Positions 1 through 11,989 of a stretch of 64,000 bases of DNA are shown one piece after another. The notes beneath the pieces were generated by a model. It saw only the letters and a program-made list of their open reading frames with translations, had not been told where the DNA came from and did not search any database. The position numbers were made by a program, and so were the translations under genes. Numbering within the stretch: the stretch's first letter is position 1; each line of letters begins with the position of its first letter. The stretch is from Hemerocallis citrina (Eukaryota > Streptophyta > Magnoliopsida > Asparagales > Asphodelaceae), in assembly GCA_017893485.1 (NCBI GenBank), contig CM030359.1, positions 33,625,175-33,689,174 on the forward strand, given 5' to 3'.

Positions 1-637
1 GGAGTGAGTCTAGTTATTGTTTAGGGGATAACAACCCCCGTAGGAATTTGTCTTATACGTGCATTGCACGTGCGTATCCCAGATGTTCAATAAAACGTTT
101 GTGTGATATTAAGATTAGTGTTATTATTTTTCTGTGGTTGATTTGGATGAATTGAGCCTTAATTGTGTGGAAATTTGATAATATGTGATGTTAGCGATTT
201 CGGATGCGTGGCAGGGTGCTTCGAGTCTTCGCGGGATGCTATGTGAGTATGATTGTTTTTATTTAATGTATCTAATGTGCCATGCAGATTTTAAATTAAG
301 GTCGTCGTGTGTTGATGTTTGTAGATAAATGGTTATCTGCTTCGAGTTTGAAATGATCAGAGATATGGTGTGTATGATGTGATATTGTGATGCGATAATA
401 AAATGAAGTGAATGATGTGGTGTATGTGTACTAGGTATGTTATGTGTGTGATGAATTGAAAAATGCTATGTGATAGAGATGCAAAATTGATATGATGCAT
501 GTGTGACGTGTGAGTCGTAAATGAGAATTTGATACGATAATTGATGAGACTAATGGTTTGTGCATGCTTATAAATTTAATGGAGTGTATGCTTTCATGTT
601 AGGTGATAACGGCAAAATTATATGATAAACGAGTTAT

Positions 638-970
638 GTTTTAAAGGAGATATATTTATATGTGGAGTAATTTTATAAAGGAGTTATTTTATAATGGAAA
701 GCAGTGATATTATAAAGGAGTTATGTTATTCAGGAGATATATTTATATATGGAGTTATATTATAAAGGGGAGATATGTGTATATGGAGTTTTATTATAAA
801 GGAGATATATTATAAATAAATATATATGGAGATATTTTATAAAGGAGTTGTTATAAAGGAGTATATAATAAAGGAGATATACGGAGTTATATTATAAAAG
901 AGTTCTACTAAAGGAGTTATTTTATCAAGGTGTTATACTAAAGGAGTTATTTATAAAGGTGTTATATTAA
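638..970. repeat. AT-rich minisatellite, unit about 14-20 bp
   Basis: Degenerate units built on ATAAAGGAGTTATATT repeat about fifteen times with variable length. They give a run of AAGGAGTTAT and AAGGAGATAT blocks. This is a non-coding array inside the LTR-like region. Confidence 0.8.
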
Positions 971-1275
971 AGGAGTTATATATTGCCCCAAATTATATTT
1001 GGGGAACAGGAGTTATATATATATTTATATTGCCCCAAATTGTATATTTGGGGAACAGGAGTTATATTGTGAAGGAGTATATAATACAGGAGATATGTAT
1101 GTGTATATAAAGGAGAATTAAATATTGCAGTGCCGCACAATCTCCCAGGGTTTGGGCTAGACCCCACAGGCCCGGGATACACCCGGGAACAGGAGTTATA
1201 TTTATATTGCCCCAAATTTTATATTTGGGGATCAGGAGTTATATATTGCCCTAAACTATGTTTGGGGATCAGGAG
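971..1275. repeat. Tandem hairpin units around GCCCCAAAT...ATTTGGGG
   Basis: Four units contain GGAGTTATAT followed by a short inverted repeat (GCCCCAAAT, small loop, ATTTGGGG) and then an ACAGG or TCAGG tail, at about 984, 1031, 1208 and 1247. Between the second and third lies a GC-rich variant with CCCGGG hairpins (1125-1195). Decayed forms of the same unit appear at about 1728-1815. Each unit could fold into a stem of 8-9 bp. Confidence 0.7.
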
Positions 1276-2045
1276 TTTCTCTCGCTGGTATAGGGCCAGG
1301 AGGAAGACGTAGCCTCGGACGTGTAAGACTCTGTGTGAGCATCGATCCGAGTGTTATATTTTACTTTTGACTAGCCTTTTGGCTTTAGTCTTGGTTGGAC
1401 AAGCGCGCAACCGTATTTTCAATCCAGCCCACAAATGGTAGATGCTTAGGACACCTGGATCTGGGCGATGTGGTGGGTTCGCGGGATTGAAATGTACGGG
1501 ATGGGAGGCACAGAGATCCCTGTGTTGTACGAGGAGGTCAGTTGTGTGGGCACTGAAAAGGAGAAAAAATTAAAGGTGTATATGTGTATTGAAAGAATGT
1601 ATGTATATATAAAGTTATTGATGATATGATATATTATGGAGATTATTTATATTATGGGAGATGTGAATATACTACGGGAGATATATATGTATATATTGGA
1701 ATTTGGCTTGAGATGAGATGTGATATTACCCAGACTATGTGTTTGGGGTGCAGTGAGTATTACCCAAGCTATCGGCTTTGGGGTGTGATATGTGATTGCC
1801 CAAACTATGTTTGGGATATGGAGTATATTGTGATAATAATGAAAGTGAAGTTAATGGCATTTGTGATATGAGTGATATGTTATTGATGCGAAGAAATGCA
1901 AGTAAATTGCCATGTGTACTGAGATGTTATGTTTTGTGTTATAAGACATGAGTTAATATGATATAATGAGAAGAGATGCTTATGTTTATGATGTGATACG
2001 TGATATAATACCATAAAATAAATAGCTGTGTTATAAGTTTGTGTG

Positions 2046-2538
2046 CCCTGGGAATTGTGACTAGGAACTACTCGCCTGCTATTTCGGAGGAAATAGTGGG
2101 AACTACCTGCCTAAGCATAATTTTCAGGATAAACAGGTGAGTTGTTGATATGCTTGTTGTATTGTGAGTTGGAAATAAAAGTGAAGATGATGGTGAAAAT
2201 AAGCGATATGATGAGATTGGAATGAAAAGAAAGTAAATGGTGAATTATAATGTGATTATACGTGGGGTGAATGTGTTATTATGAGATTAAGCATGGGGAA
2301 GGTTATGCGATTAAAATGAATGTTAGAAATAAAGAAGAGGAGTTATGCAATCATGAATGAAAGGTAAGGTGAGATATAATATGAGAATGAAAAGTTATAG
2401 TAAGCGGTATTATGAGTAGTGAATGGAGATTTAAGTAAAATACAGTATGATATGAGTGGTTCCACCTTGGAATTGTGTCAAGGAACTACCTGCCCGCTGT
2501 TTCTGTGGAAATGGTGGGAACTACCTGCCTTGGCACAA
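2046..2538. repeat. Two copies of a roughly 70-bp hairpin repeat, about 420 bp apart
   Basis: The segments at about 2050-2117 and 2469-2538 share GGAATTGTG, AGGAACTAC, a TTTC...GGAAAT hairpin and GTGGGAACTACCTGCC. Only these two copies are seen; the sequence between them is AT-rich and unrelated. Confidence 0.65.
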
Positions 2539-3966
2539 TTCGCAGGGTGAGTGGGCATAATAGTGCCAGTGATTGAAGAATTAAATGAGTGAAGATGAAA
2601 GTAAGTTAGTTATCAATCAGATTGAATAATAATTGAATGAAATAATGAGATGTGCTAATGGTGTGATGAAATGCAAGTCCCTCGCATAGTGAAATGAAAT
2701 GTGATATTTACGTGATCCGACATAAATGAGTGGGATATTCTGGAAATGAATGCGTATGTTTAGGAGGCTATAAAAATAGATAATTGTGATGTTATTCAGT
2801 AAATTAAATACTTGTAATGAGATGTCATGATGATGTAGATGGTATGGTTGTTTGTATGTGTGCGATGTATGTAATGAGAGAAGGGTTGTGAAAATGATTA
2901 TGAAATAAAATATGCCGTATATAATACTAATAAATGAAGTGCATGGTTTATAAAGATGAAGAAAAGATGTAGTAAGATCATGTATATATATATAAAGAAA
3001 TGCTTCTGTGGCGATGATTGTGGAAGGATCGATATTTGTGTCAGGAAATTCAAACGTAAAGGTAATGGATCGTATGTGACTTGTCTTATGCAAATATAAG
3101 ATATATGTCGTTAGTGTGATGTATATAGAGAATTGGGTGAAGTTATGGGTAAGTGAATAGTTGAATGCAGGATTGACAAAGTATTTGATATATCGTTATA
3201 GTGATGATGTTGTTGAACTCAGGATCTGGGTTGCCTTATCTTACTTGGTATTCGTAAGTTTAAATTATTTTCTTTGTACTATTTTAAATTTTTATTTGAT
3301 TAATAATTACACTCACACCAGAAATGGCTAACCCCTTAGTGTTTGGGGGGTTAGGGGAGTCTGAGGACTACCCTAGGCCCCCCACTGTTGCAGGTTCTCA
3401 TCAGTGCAGAGGTGAGGCATGGATTGGTAGTATAACTTTTTATTTTAAAAATTTGTATTATTTAGCTATAGGAATAGTGAAATTTATGATTTAAATTGTA
3501 TTATGGGTGTATAAGTATGTATATGACGAAGATGAGTATAGTGTGAGGTGATGTGGTATGTTTGTGACCCGTACCCACCTCGTTGTGGAGTACCGGGCTC
3601 TGTGGTAGGTTTTACAAGGATTTTTCTAAAATTTTACCTCGTTTCTCAAAGAAATTTATAGTTTTTAATTGATATTTGATAATTCGTTATGAGTTTGGCC
3701 CCCAGAGCATTATATTATATTGCCTGTGTGTATCTGCTCATTTGGCCTGGAGAGCCCATGAAAATATTATGTGGATTGTGAGCTACGGAATTTTGAGCAG
3801 AATTCCGTAAGCTTTTTGTGTTTCGGGGCAAAATTTACAGGGGAGACTCTATCAAAATTTTTCCTGAAATATGACTTTCTTAGTTTATGATTAAAGTGAT
3901 ATAGAAATTGAAGAGATTGAATTTGGAGACTTAGTTTTCGAAAAAAAAAAAAATTTCGGGTGTTAC

Positions 3967-4029
3967 AAGCCACTTCATTGTAACCACTTTATTGGCTGTA
4001 ATTAATCTGTTACTGTCAATCAAACCTTG

Positions 4030-4102
<73 letters not shown>
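3967..4102. repeat. Segment shared with 25568-25636, then (AT)n
   Basis: The first 65 bases or so (agccacttcattg through caaaccttgtca) recur almost exactly at about 25570-25635. In both places they are followed by a dinucleotide microsatellite and then the same MITE. The microsatellite here is (AT)n from about 4031 to 4102; at the other locus it is (AC)n. The shared block suggests a duplicated unit carrying the MITE. Confidence 0.75.
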
Positions 4103-5206
<1,104 letters not shown>

Positions 5207-5228
5207 GGGACTCTCTCTCTCCCTCTCT

Positions 5229-5304
<76 letters not shown>
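5207..5304. repeat. (CT)n followed by (TA)n microsatellite
   Basis: A CT run from about 5212 to 5262 and a TA run to 5304 mirror the TA/GA run on the other side of the second MITE, so the whole 4031-5304 region is roughly palindromic. Confidence 0.95.
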
Positions 5305-5308
<4 letters not shown>

Positions 5309-5727
5309 AAAGTACTTTTCTTTTAAAGCCTAATTAAAATCTTAAGCCCAAATTGTCTTTTTAGCCCACTTTATTAATTAACTATTTTAATTATTTAAAC
5401 TCATGGTTAAATTGGCCCATTAATGAGCCCATTTAACTTATTTCTGTTTTGAAACAATTCAACTTGTATTGTAGACTTTTTCATGAACAAATAAATTTTT
5501 ATGCACATGTACACTTGTAAGTAGGGGGGTACTAGTTGGCACGTGCAAGCACTAGGGTGTGCATTGCACACCTACACTAGGCCGAATGGAGCAAGGAGAG
5601 ATGGGGAGAGTGGTGGATTGAGGTGGTTATGTGATCATGGGTAGTTGCTACAACTCCCTAACTCATCCTAGCCTTTGATCTCTAACCATTTGATTTAATC
5701 CTAGCCATCTATTCTCACCCAAAAATG

Positions 5728-5735
5728 TATAAATA
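5728..5735 (+). promoter_or_regulatory. TATA box of family 2 LTR
   Basis: TATAAATA followed by CCCCCTAG sits at the same place as TATAAATACCCCTAG at 26101 in another copy. The base context is conserved between copies, which supports use as the LTR core promoter. Confidence 0.6.
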
Positions 5736-5989
5736 CCCCCTAGTTCTTCTCATTTAGTACACTAAAAATTTATTAAAGAAAGAAAAGGTTGAGAGTTTTG
5801 GTGAGTAAAAGATTGAGGGGATTTTTGTGTGTGCTCAACCATGGAGAGGTCGGAAGTGCACCAGGGGGGAGATCGGGTTGCTACATCCGAGGAGGAGGAA
5901 ACAATTTTGAGGCACAACTTAGGAGGAGAAGGGTCCATTCGTGCATTCTAGGAGATTTCTGGGAGCTTTCCATTCGTTTTTCTCCAACT

Positions 5990-6004
5990 AGGTGGGTGTT
6001 TCTC
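5990..6004 (+). other. Conserved AGGTGGGTGTTTCTC, splice-donor-like
   Basis: This motif lies about 260 bases after the TATA box. It recurs at about 26384-26398 and, as AGGTGGGTGTTTCTT, at 55298-55312, although the sequences around it have diverged more. The G/GTGGGT core resembles a 5' splice site. It could end a short non-coding leader exon; this is inference. Confidence 0.4.
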
Positions 6005-6490
6005 ATACTTCTAATTCTAGTTACCATGCTAGGAATGTTTTGATAAAATTAGTAATGAAAACTTAAGTGAAATTGATTCCATGTTTGCTCATGTAGCGAT
6101 GAATTGATAATTTAGAAGATGTTTGTTGAAATGATTGCTAGTCGATAAATTATGAATTAAATTGCTAGAAGATGTCATTTTTTGCTATGCTAGATAGTTA
6201 AGAACCATTCTGTGTTAAGAAAATCCATACATTTGAGACAAGTTGAATGTATCTTGTGAAAGTGGTTGTTTAAATTAAAATAACTCTATTGTAGTAAAAG
6301 GAGAAATTTGTGTTTTAAAAAAAAGAGATTGTAGATTGCTAGTAAATAAAGGGGTGAAGGAATGAAGTATTTTGTAGAAGATTATATTCAGTTGTGTGCA
6401 ACTATGACTTATTCTCAATGTCGACACTATGGACCTAAAACTTAAAATAAGACCAAAAATGCATGTTTTATAGGTAAATAATGAGTTACA

Positions 6491-8688
6491 CTGAGCCACA
6501 AACCGAGCAATAGCTTCCTTCATACCATGCCACCAGAAATGAAGCTTCAAATCCCGATACATTTTAGTACCGCCGGGATGGATAGAATACGAAGACTGAT
6601 GAGCTTCTTCAAGCAATCTCTGACAAACGTCACCCTTAGGGACACATAACCAGGAACCAAAACGAAGCCAACCATCCGCATGAATAACCATGTCCGTCCT
6701 GGACCTAGACTCAACCTCAGGTCGAAAACCCTGCAACTGCGCATCACCAGCCTGCACCTCTTTAATCTGCTCAACAAGAGACGATTGCAGCTGGAGCACC
6801 AAACAACTCCGACCAGAACTCAGCAACACAACATCCAGCTCCAACCTCCTTATCTGCTCAATGAGATCTCTCTACTGAGTAAGAAATGTAACTGCCGGTC
6901 TCCTGCTCAAAGCATCTGACACCAAGTTTACTTTACCATGATGGTTTTGCAAACTGATGTCATAATCGGCCATAAGTTCTAACCAACGCCTTTGCCTCTT
7001 GTTCAACTCCTTCTGGGTGAAGACGTACTTGAGACTTTTGTGGTCTGTAAAGATCTCTACTCGGTCTCCAAGTAAATAATGTCTCCACAGCTTCAAAGCA
7101 AAGATCACTGCCGCTAACTCCAAGTCATGAGTAGGATAGTTCTTCTCATGCGGCCTCAACTGCCTCGATGCATACGCAACAACACGGCCCTTCTGCATAA
7201 GAACTGCTCCAAGACTCTTACCAGAAGCATCACAGTGAACCACAAATCCACCTGAACCATCTGGAATAGTCAACATAGGTGCTGATGTCAATAAATTATT
7301 CAACTTAACAAAAGCCTCATTGCACTTATCAGACGAACAAAACTTCTGATCCTTCCCAGTCAATTTAGTCAAAGGTCCTGCTATCTTTGAAAAATCCTTG
7401 ACGAACTTCCGATAATAGCCAGCCAAACCAAAAAAACTCCTGACTTCTGAAACTGACTTGGGATCTTGGCAAACTTCCGATAATAGGCCAATCCTTCACA
7501 GCCTTAATCTTGGCACGATCCACAGAAATACCATTGCCAGAAACAATGTGCCCCAAGAAAGAAATCCTGTTGAGCCAAAACTCGCACTTGCTAAGTTTTC
7601 CATAGAGCTGATTCTCTCTCAAAGTCTGCAGAATCACTCTAAGATGCTCAGCATGATCTTCCCGATTCTAAGAATACACCAAAATATCATCAATAAAGAC
7701 CACCACAAATCTGTCCAAGAACTGAGAGAAAACCCGGTTCATAAGACTCATGAATACAACTGACGCATTCGTGACCCCAAACGGCATCACAAGATACTCA
7801 TAGTGCTTGAATCTAGTCCTGAAAGCAATCTTCTGTATATCTGCAGCTTTCACCTTGGTGATATCCAGAATGAAGATCCAACTTCGAGAAAACAGCAGCC
7901 CCACTCAGCTGATCAAACAAATCATCTATCCTGGGCAACGAATACCGATTCTTCACAATAACTCTGTTCAGTTCTCGATAATCCATGCACAAACGATGAC
8001 TTCCATCCTTCTTATCAACAAAAAGGACCGGAGCACCCCAAGGCGAAATACTATGTCTGATGAAACCCAAATCAAGCAACTGCTGAATCTGCACCTTAAG
8101 CTCTGCCAGCTCAATCGGTGCCATCCTGTAGGGACTCTTTGATATCGGTTCTGTTCCAGGCTGAACATTAATACCGAATTCCACTTCCCTATCAGGGGGT
8201 AAGCCAGACAACTCATCTGGAAAAACATCCAAGAAATCCCGAACTACTAGAGGCGCAGCCTCACAACCTAAGTGCAATTCCATCGCACAATCCACCTGTT
8301 CAACTGCAGTCCTTGCTCGGCCAAGAGAAGATTCTCCGGCATGGAACTCAAATTCTGCTCGATCTGGAATTTTGAAGAAAACTTTCTTGGCACGGTAATC
8401 AATAATGGCATGGGCTTCACCCAACCAATCCATACCCAGAATAACGTCGAATCCTGAATTTCCAATTATAATCAGGTTGGCCTTGAAATCTGCGTCCCCA
8501 ATAACAACGAAACATTGCCTGCACTCACGGGAACAACTGACAACTCCACCACCTGTCACGATGTTCCAAGCCTCTGACATGTTGCTGCATTCTAACTGAT
8601 GGTGAGCGACAAATCGAGAGGAAACAAAAGAAAGGGTTGCCCCAGAAACAAAAAGAACATAGGCAGGAAAAGAGCAAACAAGGATCAT
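6491..8688 (-). pseudogene. Tekay/Del-like Ty3/gypsy pol: protease, RT, RNase H, integrase N-terminus
   Basis: Reading down the minus strand, a protease remnant (about 8660-8610) is followed by reverse transcriptase, RNase H with intact [11 protein letters not shown] and FTDHKSLKY motifs, and the start of integrase with its zinc-binding region. The RT active site FIDD is kept at about 7686-7694. The protease Asp of the family's D-S-G-A is Val here (codon 8647-8649), so protease is dead. The frame is broken several times, near 7900, 7660, 7430 and 6860. The integrase stops at 6490 against a family 2 LTR. RNase H wording such as [20 protein letters not shown] fits the Tekay/Del chromovirus lineage. 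Confidence 0.85.
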
Positions 8689-9140
8689 TGTCACACCCCG
8701 CTTCCCAAAAACACAGAATACGAGTGCGTGACGAAGCCCAGCGAATAATTTTAACATCATCCATAAGCTGTAGGATCAACTCAGCATCATATCAAGAATA
8801 TAACAAGATATATATAAAACCAAGCATGCATGAATAATTTATTATCAACAGAAACAATTGAAAACACAATAATAACATCCAAATAGTTTCAAGTCTGAAT
8901 CAAGTTAAAACTCGGGAATATATCAGCCCGTTACAAGTTCTTAAGCAGAAAGAATAAATAATTCAAGAAAAACAAATATTCTAAGCAAGTTTTTTCTCCA
9001 CTTGAAGACTGAAACCTCTGCTCACCAATTCCAGCAGGTAGTTCGTCGCCAAAGTCTTCTTAATAAATATAAAAGGGAAAAAAATAGGAAAAACATTAGT
9101 GCAAGTTAGGGCCACAAATAGTAAAAATGAGTACAAGTAA
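8689..9140 (-). mobile_element. Terminal 450 bp of a family 1 LTR
   Basis: On the minus strand this matches the family 1 end at 20905-21360, finishing GGGGTGTGACA at 8689. Shared blocks include the ACTTGTAACGGGCT type stretch, CTTATGGATGATGTTAAAAT and CGCTGGGCTTCG. The first 3.5 kb of the LTR is missing. It lies directly between an integrase fragment (upstream in minus direction) and the protease of the Tekay-like pol. Either a large deletion removed the rest of the LTR, or it recombined here. Confidence 0.7.
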
Positions 9141-9700
9141 TGTAGAACCATCCCCTCTGCCTGTCCTGAGCTACCTGCAAGTGCTTCCTGATCTGAACCA
9201 CGAAATCCACTGTCTTGGTGATCAACCCTGGACCCAACAACTTCCTCTTACCAATGTTGTCCCAGCACACTGGCGATCGACACTTCCGTCCATAGAGTAC
9301 CTCGAACGGAGCAGCTTTAATACTGGCTTGAAAGCTGTTATTGTACGAGAATTTCACAAGGTGCAAATGATCCTCCCAAGACCCACCAAACTGAAACATC
9401 CAGGACCTCAACATGTCCTCAAGAATCTGAATAGTCCACTCTGACTGTCCATCAGTCTGGGGATGAAAAACTGAACTGTACTTTAATTTGCTCCCCAAAC
9501 TAATCTGAAGACTCTCTCAAAACTGAGATCTGAATCTCGTATCCCTGTCGGATACAATAATGACTGGAACCCCATGAAGTCTAACAATCTCTTGCATATA
9601 CCTCAGCAAGGCTCTCAGTAGACTGACCGACATGAAAAGGAATGAAGTGAGCACTCTTCGTCAAACGGTCAACAATCACCCAAATAGCATTATGACCCTT
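9141..9700 (-). pseudogene. Ty3/gypsy integrase core fragment
   Basis: The minus strand encodes the integrase core: SAHFIPFHVGQS near 9650, then the SDRDTRF block holding a catalytic Asp (about 9540), then HPQTDGQSE (about 9440), the usual Asn of that motif being absent as in related elements, and SWEDHLHLVKFSYNNSFQ. It runs on to a short C-terminal part ending in RQR near 9150. One frameshift lies near 9580 and one in-frame stop near 9520. It belongs to the same lineage as the adjacent pol but sits on the wrong side of it, so it comes from a second copy or a rearrangement. Confidence 0.8.
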
Positions 9701-10411
9701 CTACTTAGTTAATCAATTAGATTAACTGCAATATTGTATGCTGTGTTCATTCTTGAATGTTTGCCTATATGGCTATTAAAGTGTTCTGAGAGTGACTACC
9801 TTTGATTAAAGTTAGCTAGGTTACACGTATAAGTTTGATGCCTGACAACTACTAATGCAATCTTGCTCAAACTTTTTGTGTGATTTCTTGTATTCATAAT
9901 TGAGTGTCATCGCTATATCCAAAGAGAATGTGGTTTAAGAGATGAAGGATATTTCTTGAAAACTATATATATAGTTATTTCACCAAATGATTTTAATTAA
10001 GCATTTCTTTATTTTAAACGTATAAACACATTCTTTAGATGCAATAGTAAATACCCATTAAAAAAATTTGGGGGTGGGGGACCTTAATTGGAAAGAAAAT
10101 AAAAAATATTTAAATCATATTTATATTTTTGCTGTCTTTCATAAACTAGACTAAAATATTTATATTAAAAAACAAAAAACAAAGCATTTTCCCCAACTAG
10201 TTGATGTCGGCTAATGAAAGAAAAATAAATCAGTTTATTAAATAATACGAAATTTTAACTAACCACCTCTTCTACTTAGTTACATCTATAACCATTTGTT
10301 TATATAAAATCTAACTTCTTTATTAATTAAGATATTAGATCATTTTGATTCAAGTAGAGAGCACCATATGTTATATATCGATATTAATAAATATAAAGTT
10401 AATGAATTGAC
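9701..10411. other. AT-rich stretch without a recognisable gene
   Basis: The similarity to integrase ends near 9700. The rest is AT-rich with short homopolymers and has no frame of note. Because the CCR4-like exon ends at a splice donor at 10411-10410, this stretch could be its following intron, but no later CCR4 exon is visible in it. CTACTTAGTTA occurs at 9703 and 10273. Confidence 0.5.
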
Positions 10412-10780
10412 CTCTTGAAAACAGATTACATCTGGTTTGTGGAAGACAACTTCGTCACAAATTGCCTTCATTCGAATCTCCCAAGACAAGTAGTAGTCTT
10501 CACGTGCCGAATCTATGAAATTATCAGACAAAATATTATAGGAAAGTGCCATGATCGAGTCTTCTTCCCTCCATGTGTTTGCTACATTATGCATTCCTCT
10601 CAAATAAGGTTGAGGGGTAACTAGCATCTTCGACTGCACAAGAGTGGAGCATATAACTGAACACCTCCTGTCTAATTGTGCCCTATTATGATCCAATCCA
10701 TTAGCCTTGACTTGAAATGAAATGCTAAGACCAACATCAATATCTCGTATCGTATAAAATTCTTTATTGCCACGAAATTC
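10412..10780 (-). pseudogene. CCR4-like mRNA deadenylase, single internal exon
   Basis: One open block of 123 codons is bounded by an AG acceptor (10782-10781) and a GT donor (10411-10410). Its start (EFRGNKEFYTIRDIDVGL) resembles the beta-rich region just before the nuclease domain in plant CCR4 homologues. STLVQSKMLVTPQP follows at the usual linker position. Then comes the start of the endonuclease/exonuclease/phosphatase fold with ALSYNILSDNF and DVICFQE, where the Asn and the Glu are metal-binding or catalytic in the family. CCR4 shortens mRNA poly(A) tails in the cytoplasm. No later nuclease exons are seen within the 700 bases downstream, so this is probably a gene fragment rather than a working gene. 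Confidence 0.65.
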
Positions 10781-10803
10781 CTATTTATATTTTGTACTTG
10801 AAC

Positions 10804-11211
10804 CAGGGCCAGTCCCACCCTTGAAGCGGGTGAGGCGGCCGCCTCAGGCCCCAGACATTTTTGCAATTTTAGGGGCCCCAAATTTTTAATTCGCTTGTAA
10901 ATATAGGCACGTATTTTGCGCGTAAAAGAAAAATACTATTATTAGGGGCCCCAAAATTAACTATTTGAGCCTTTAATTTTTTTTTTTGAAGATTATTTGG
11001 GTTTATAGTTGAAGACTTGAATTGAATTTGAGACTTTAAATTTGAGTGATTTAAAACAAATTTATATATTTTGCATATTTTGCTTTTAACAATATGCAAA
11101 TTTTTTGTATACATTTTATTTTATTTTATTGTATTTTATTTTATTTTTGTGTAAGGGGAGCCCCATTTCGGGAGTTCGCCTCGGGCCCCCGAGAACTCAG
11201 GGCTGGCCCTA
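10804..11211. mobile_element. Non-autonomous hAT-like element (408 bp) with 8-bp target duplication
   Basis: The ends are inverted (CAGGGCCAG at 10804; CTGGCCCTA at 11211, the last base mutated from G). Flanks are ACTTGAAC (10796-10803) and AATTGAAC (11212-11219), an 8-bp duplication with one change, the length made by hAT transposases. An opposite-orientation relative lies at 25146-25559. Inside are GCGGCCGCCTCA near one end, GGGCCCC boxes and TTTTATTTTATTTTATT near the other. There is no transposase. It sits just upstream of the CCR4-like exon. Confidence 0.85.
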
Positions 11212-11328
11212 AATTGAACCCTTGGCTTGCCTATACATGTACAATACAATTATAACAATGTAGAAATGGTGCATGTGAGATGATCTGAATTCCGAGATTA
11301 AACAAAAGTAATTAAAAAAATTAATTAC

Positions 11329-11448
11329 GTACCATAGATATTTATATTCTACATTTCGGGGTGATGGCTCCCAAATGATCTGTGGCTCATAGCGTTGATC
11401 TTCCACTAAATAAAAGCGCCCATATCTACAAATCATTAACACCGTCAT
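11329..11448 (-). other. Possible first exon of the CCR4-like gene
   Basis: An ATG at 11448 opens 40 codons ending at a good GTAATTAA donor (11328). The predicted peptide contains ICRYGRFYLVEDQRYEP and PRNVEYKYLWY. The last part loosely resembles the KYRWYR region near the N-terminus of plant CCR4 proteins. The link rests on position, strand and this weak match. The normal cysteine-rich exon between the two parts is not visible. Confidence 0.3.
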
Positions 11449-11989
11449 CTGAAAATCAACAGTTATATGCTCAGATCATTCTACATTAGAAGAAGGAGAC
11501 GATGAAGATGATGTGAAGAGATATATCAATACCACAAAAAAACTGTGAAAGAAATCAAAATTAATTAATAAATATATAAACTCTCTGAAAAATATGACAA
11601 ACATACTTGCACTATATTAAGAGGGTTTCAACAGTTGTAGGAACAATTTCGAATGGTGAACCACTTCGTACTCGCTTGTTAGCAAGTAGCTAAAGTAGTA
11701 TCGAACCAAGTGTTGGACTCCAAACATGTTTAAGAGAGTTTTTGTACACTTGAAGGCAAGACAGCTAGATTATTTAGACGAGAATTCCCAGGAAGTATAT
11801 TGCTTTTATTAAAGATTACTAAGTGGCCGCTTCTGAGTTACAAGCCATTATTACATTTTTTGAAGAAAAAAAAAATAACTGGTATAGAAAACAACTTATA
11901 GAATGTCATAGGAACGCCTCTAGGAATTGAAGTTGCTTGGAGTGTTGTTCAAACACCATGTTGGTACTTCAACAAGTGTTCAGCATTCC
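11449..11989. other. No clear gene; probable degraded 3' end of the Tat-like element
   Basis: Nothing recognisable is encoded. It lies between the possible CCR4 exon and the C-terminal end of the Tat-like integrase, where a 3' untranslated region and LTR would be expected. I cannot place an LTR boundary here. Confidence 0.4.

Larger units (their letters stand above)
1..3966 (+). mobile_element. 3' part of a family 2 LTR (Ty3/gypsy-like), left end outside window
   Basis: The segment ends at 3966 in CGGGTGTTACA, the same kind of end as the family 2 LTR ending at 28872. Near 3310-3410 it has a stretch (actcacacc, ggctaacccc, then a ggggtt box) that recurs at 21840-21900 in another family 2 fragment. 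No coding region is visible. The 158-codon frame on the minus strand at 2617-3093 is low-complexity and matches no domain I know. The middle is filled with short tandem repeats listed separately. The next five bases are AGCCA, but the matching left target duplication would lie before the window. Assignment to family 2 rests on the end and the shared box, so it is moderate. Confidence 0.5.
5305..6490 (+). mobile_element. Promoter half of a family 2 LTR, cut off by Tekay-like pol
   Basis: From about 5540 to 6490 this matches the family 2 LTR at 25990-26880: same TATA region, same CTAGGAG...TTCTCC exon-like block, same AGGTGGGTGTTTCTCATACTT motif and the same later stretch TTCTCAATGTCGA...ATGTTTTATA. 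The similarity stops at 6490, where Tekay-like integrase sequence begins on the opposite strand. No protein is encoded; the 84-codon frame at 5789-6043 covers the transcribed LTR leader and has no recognisable domain. Confidence 0.65.

Noticed and set aside
2617..3093. 158-codon minus-strand frame
   Set aside because: Low-complexity AT-rich translation with no domain, in a LTR-like region full of repeats.
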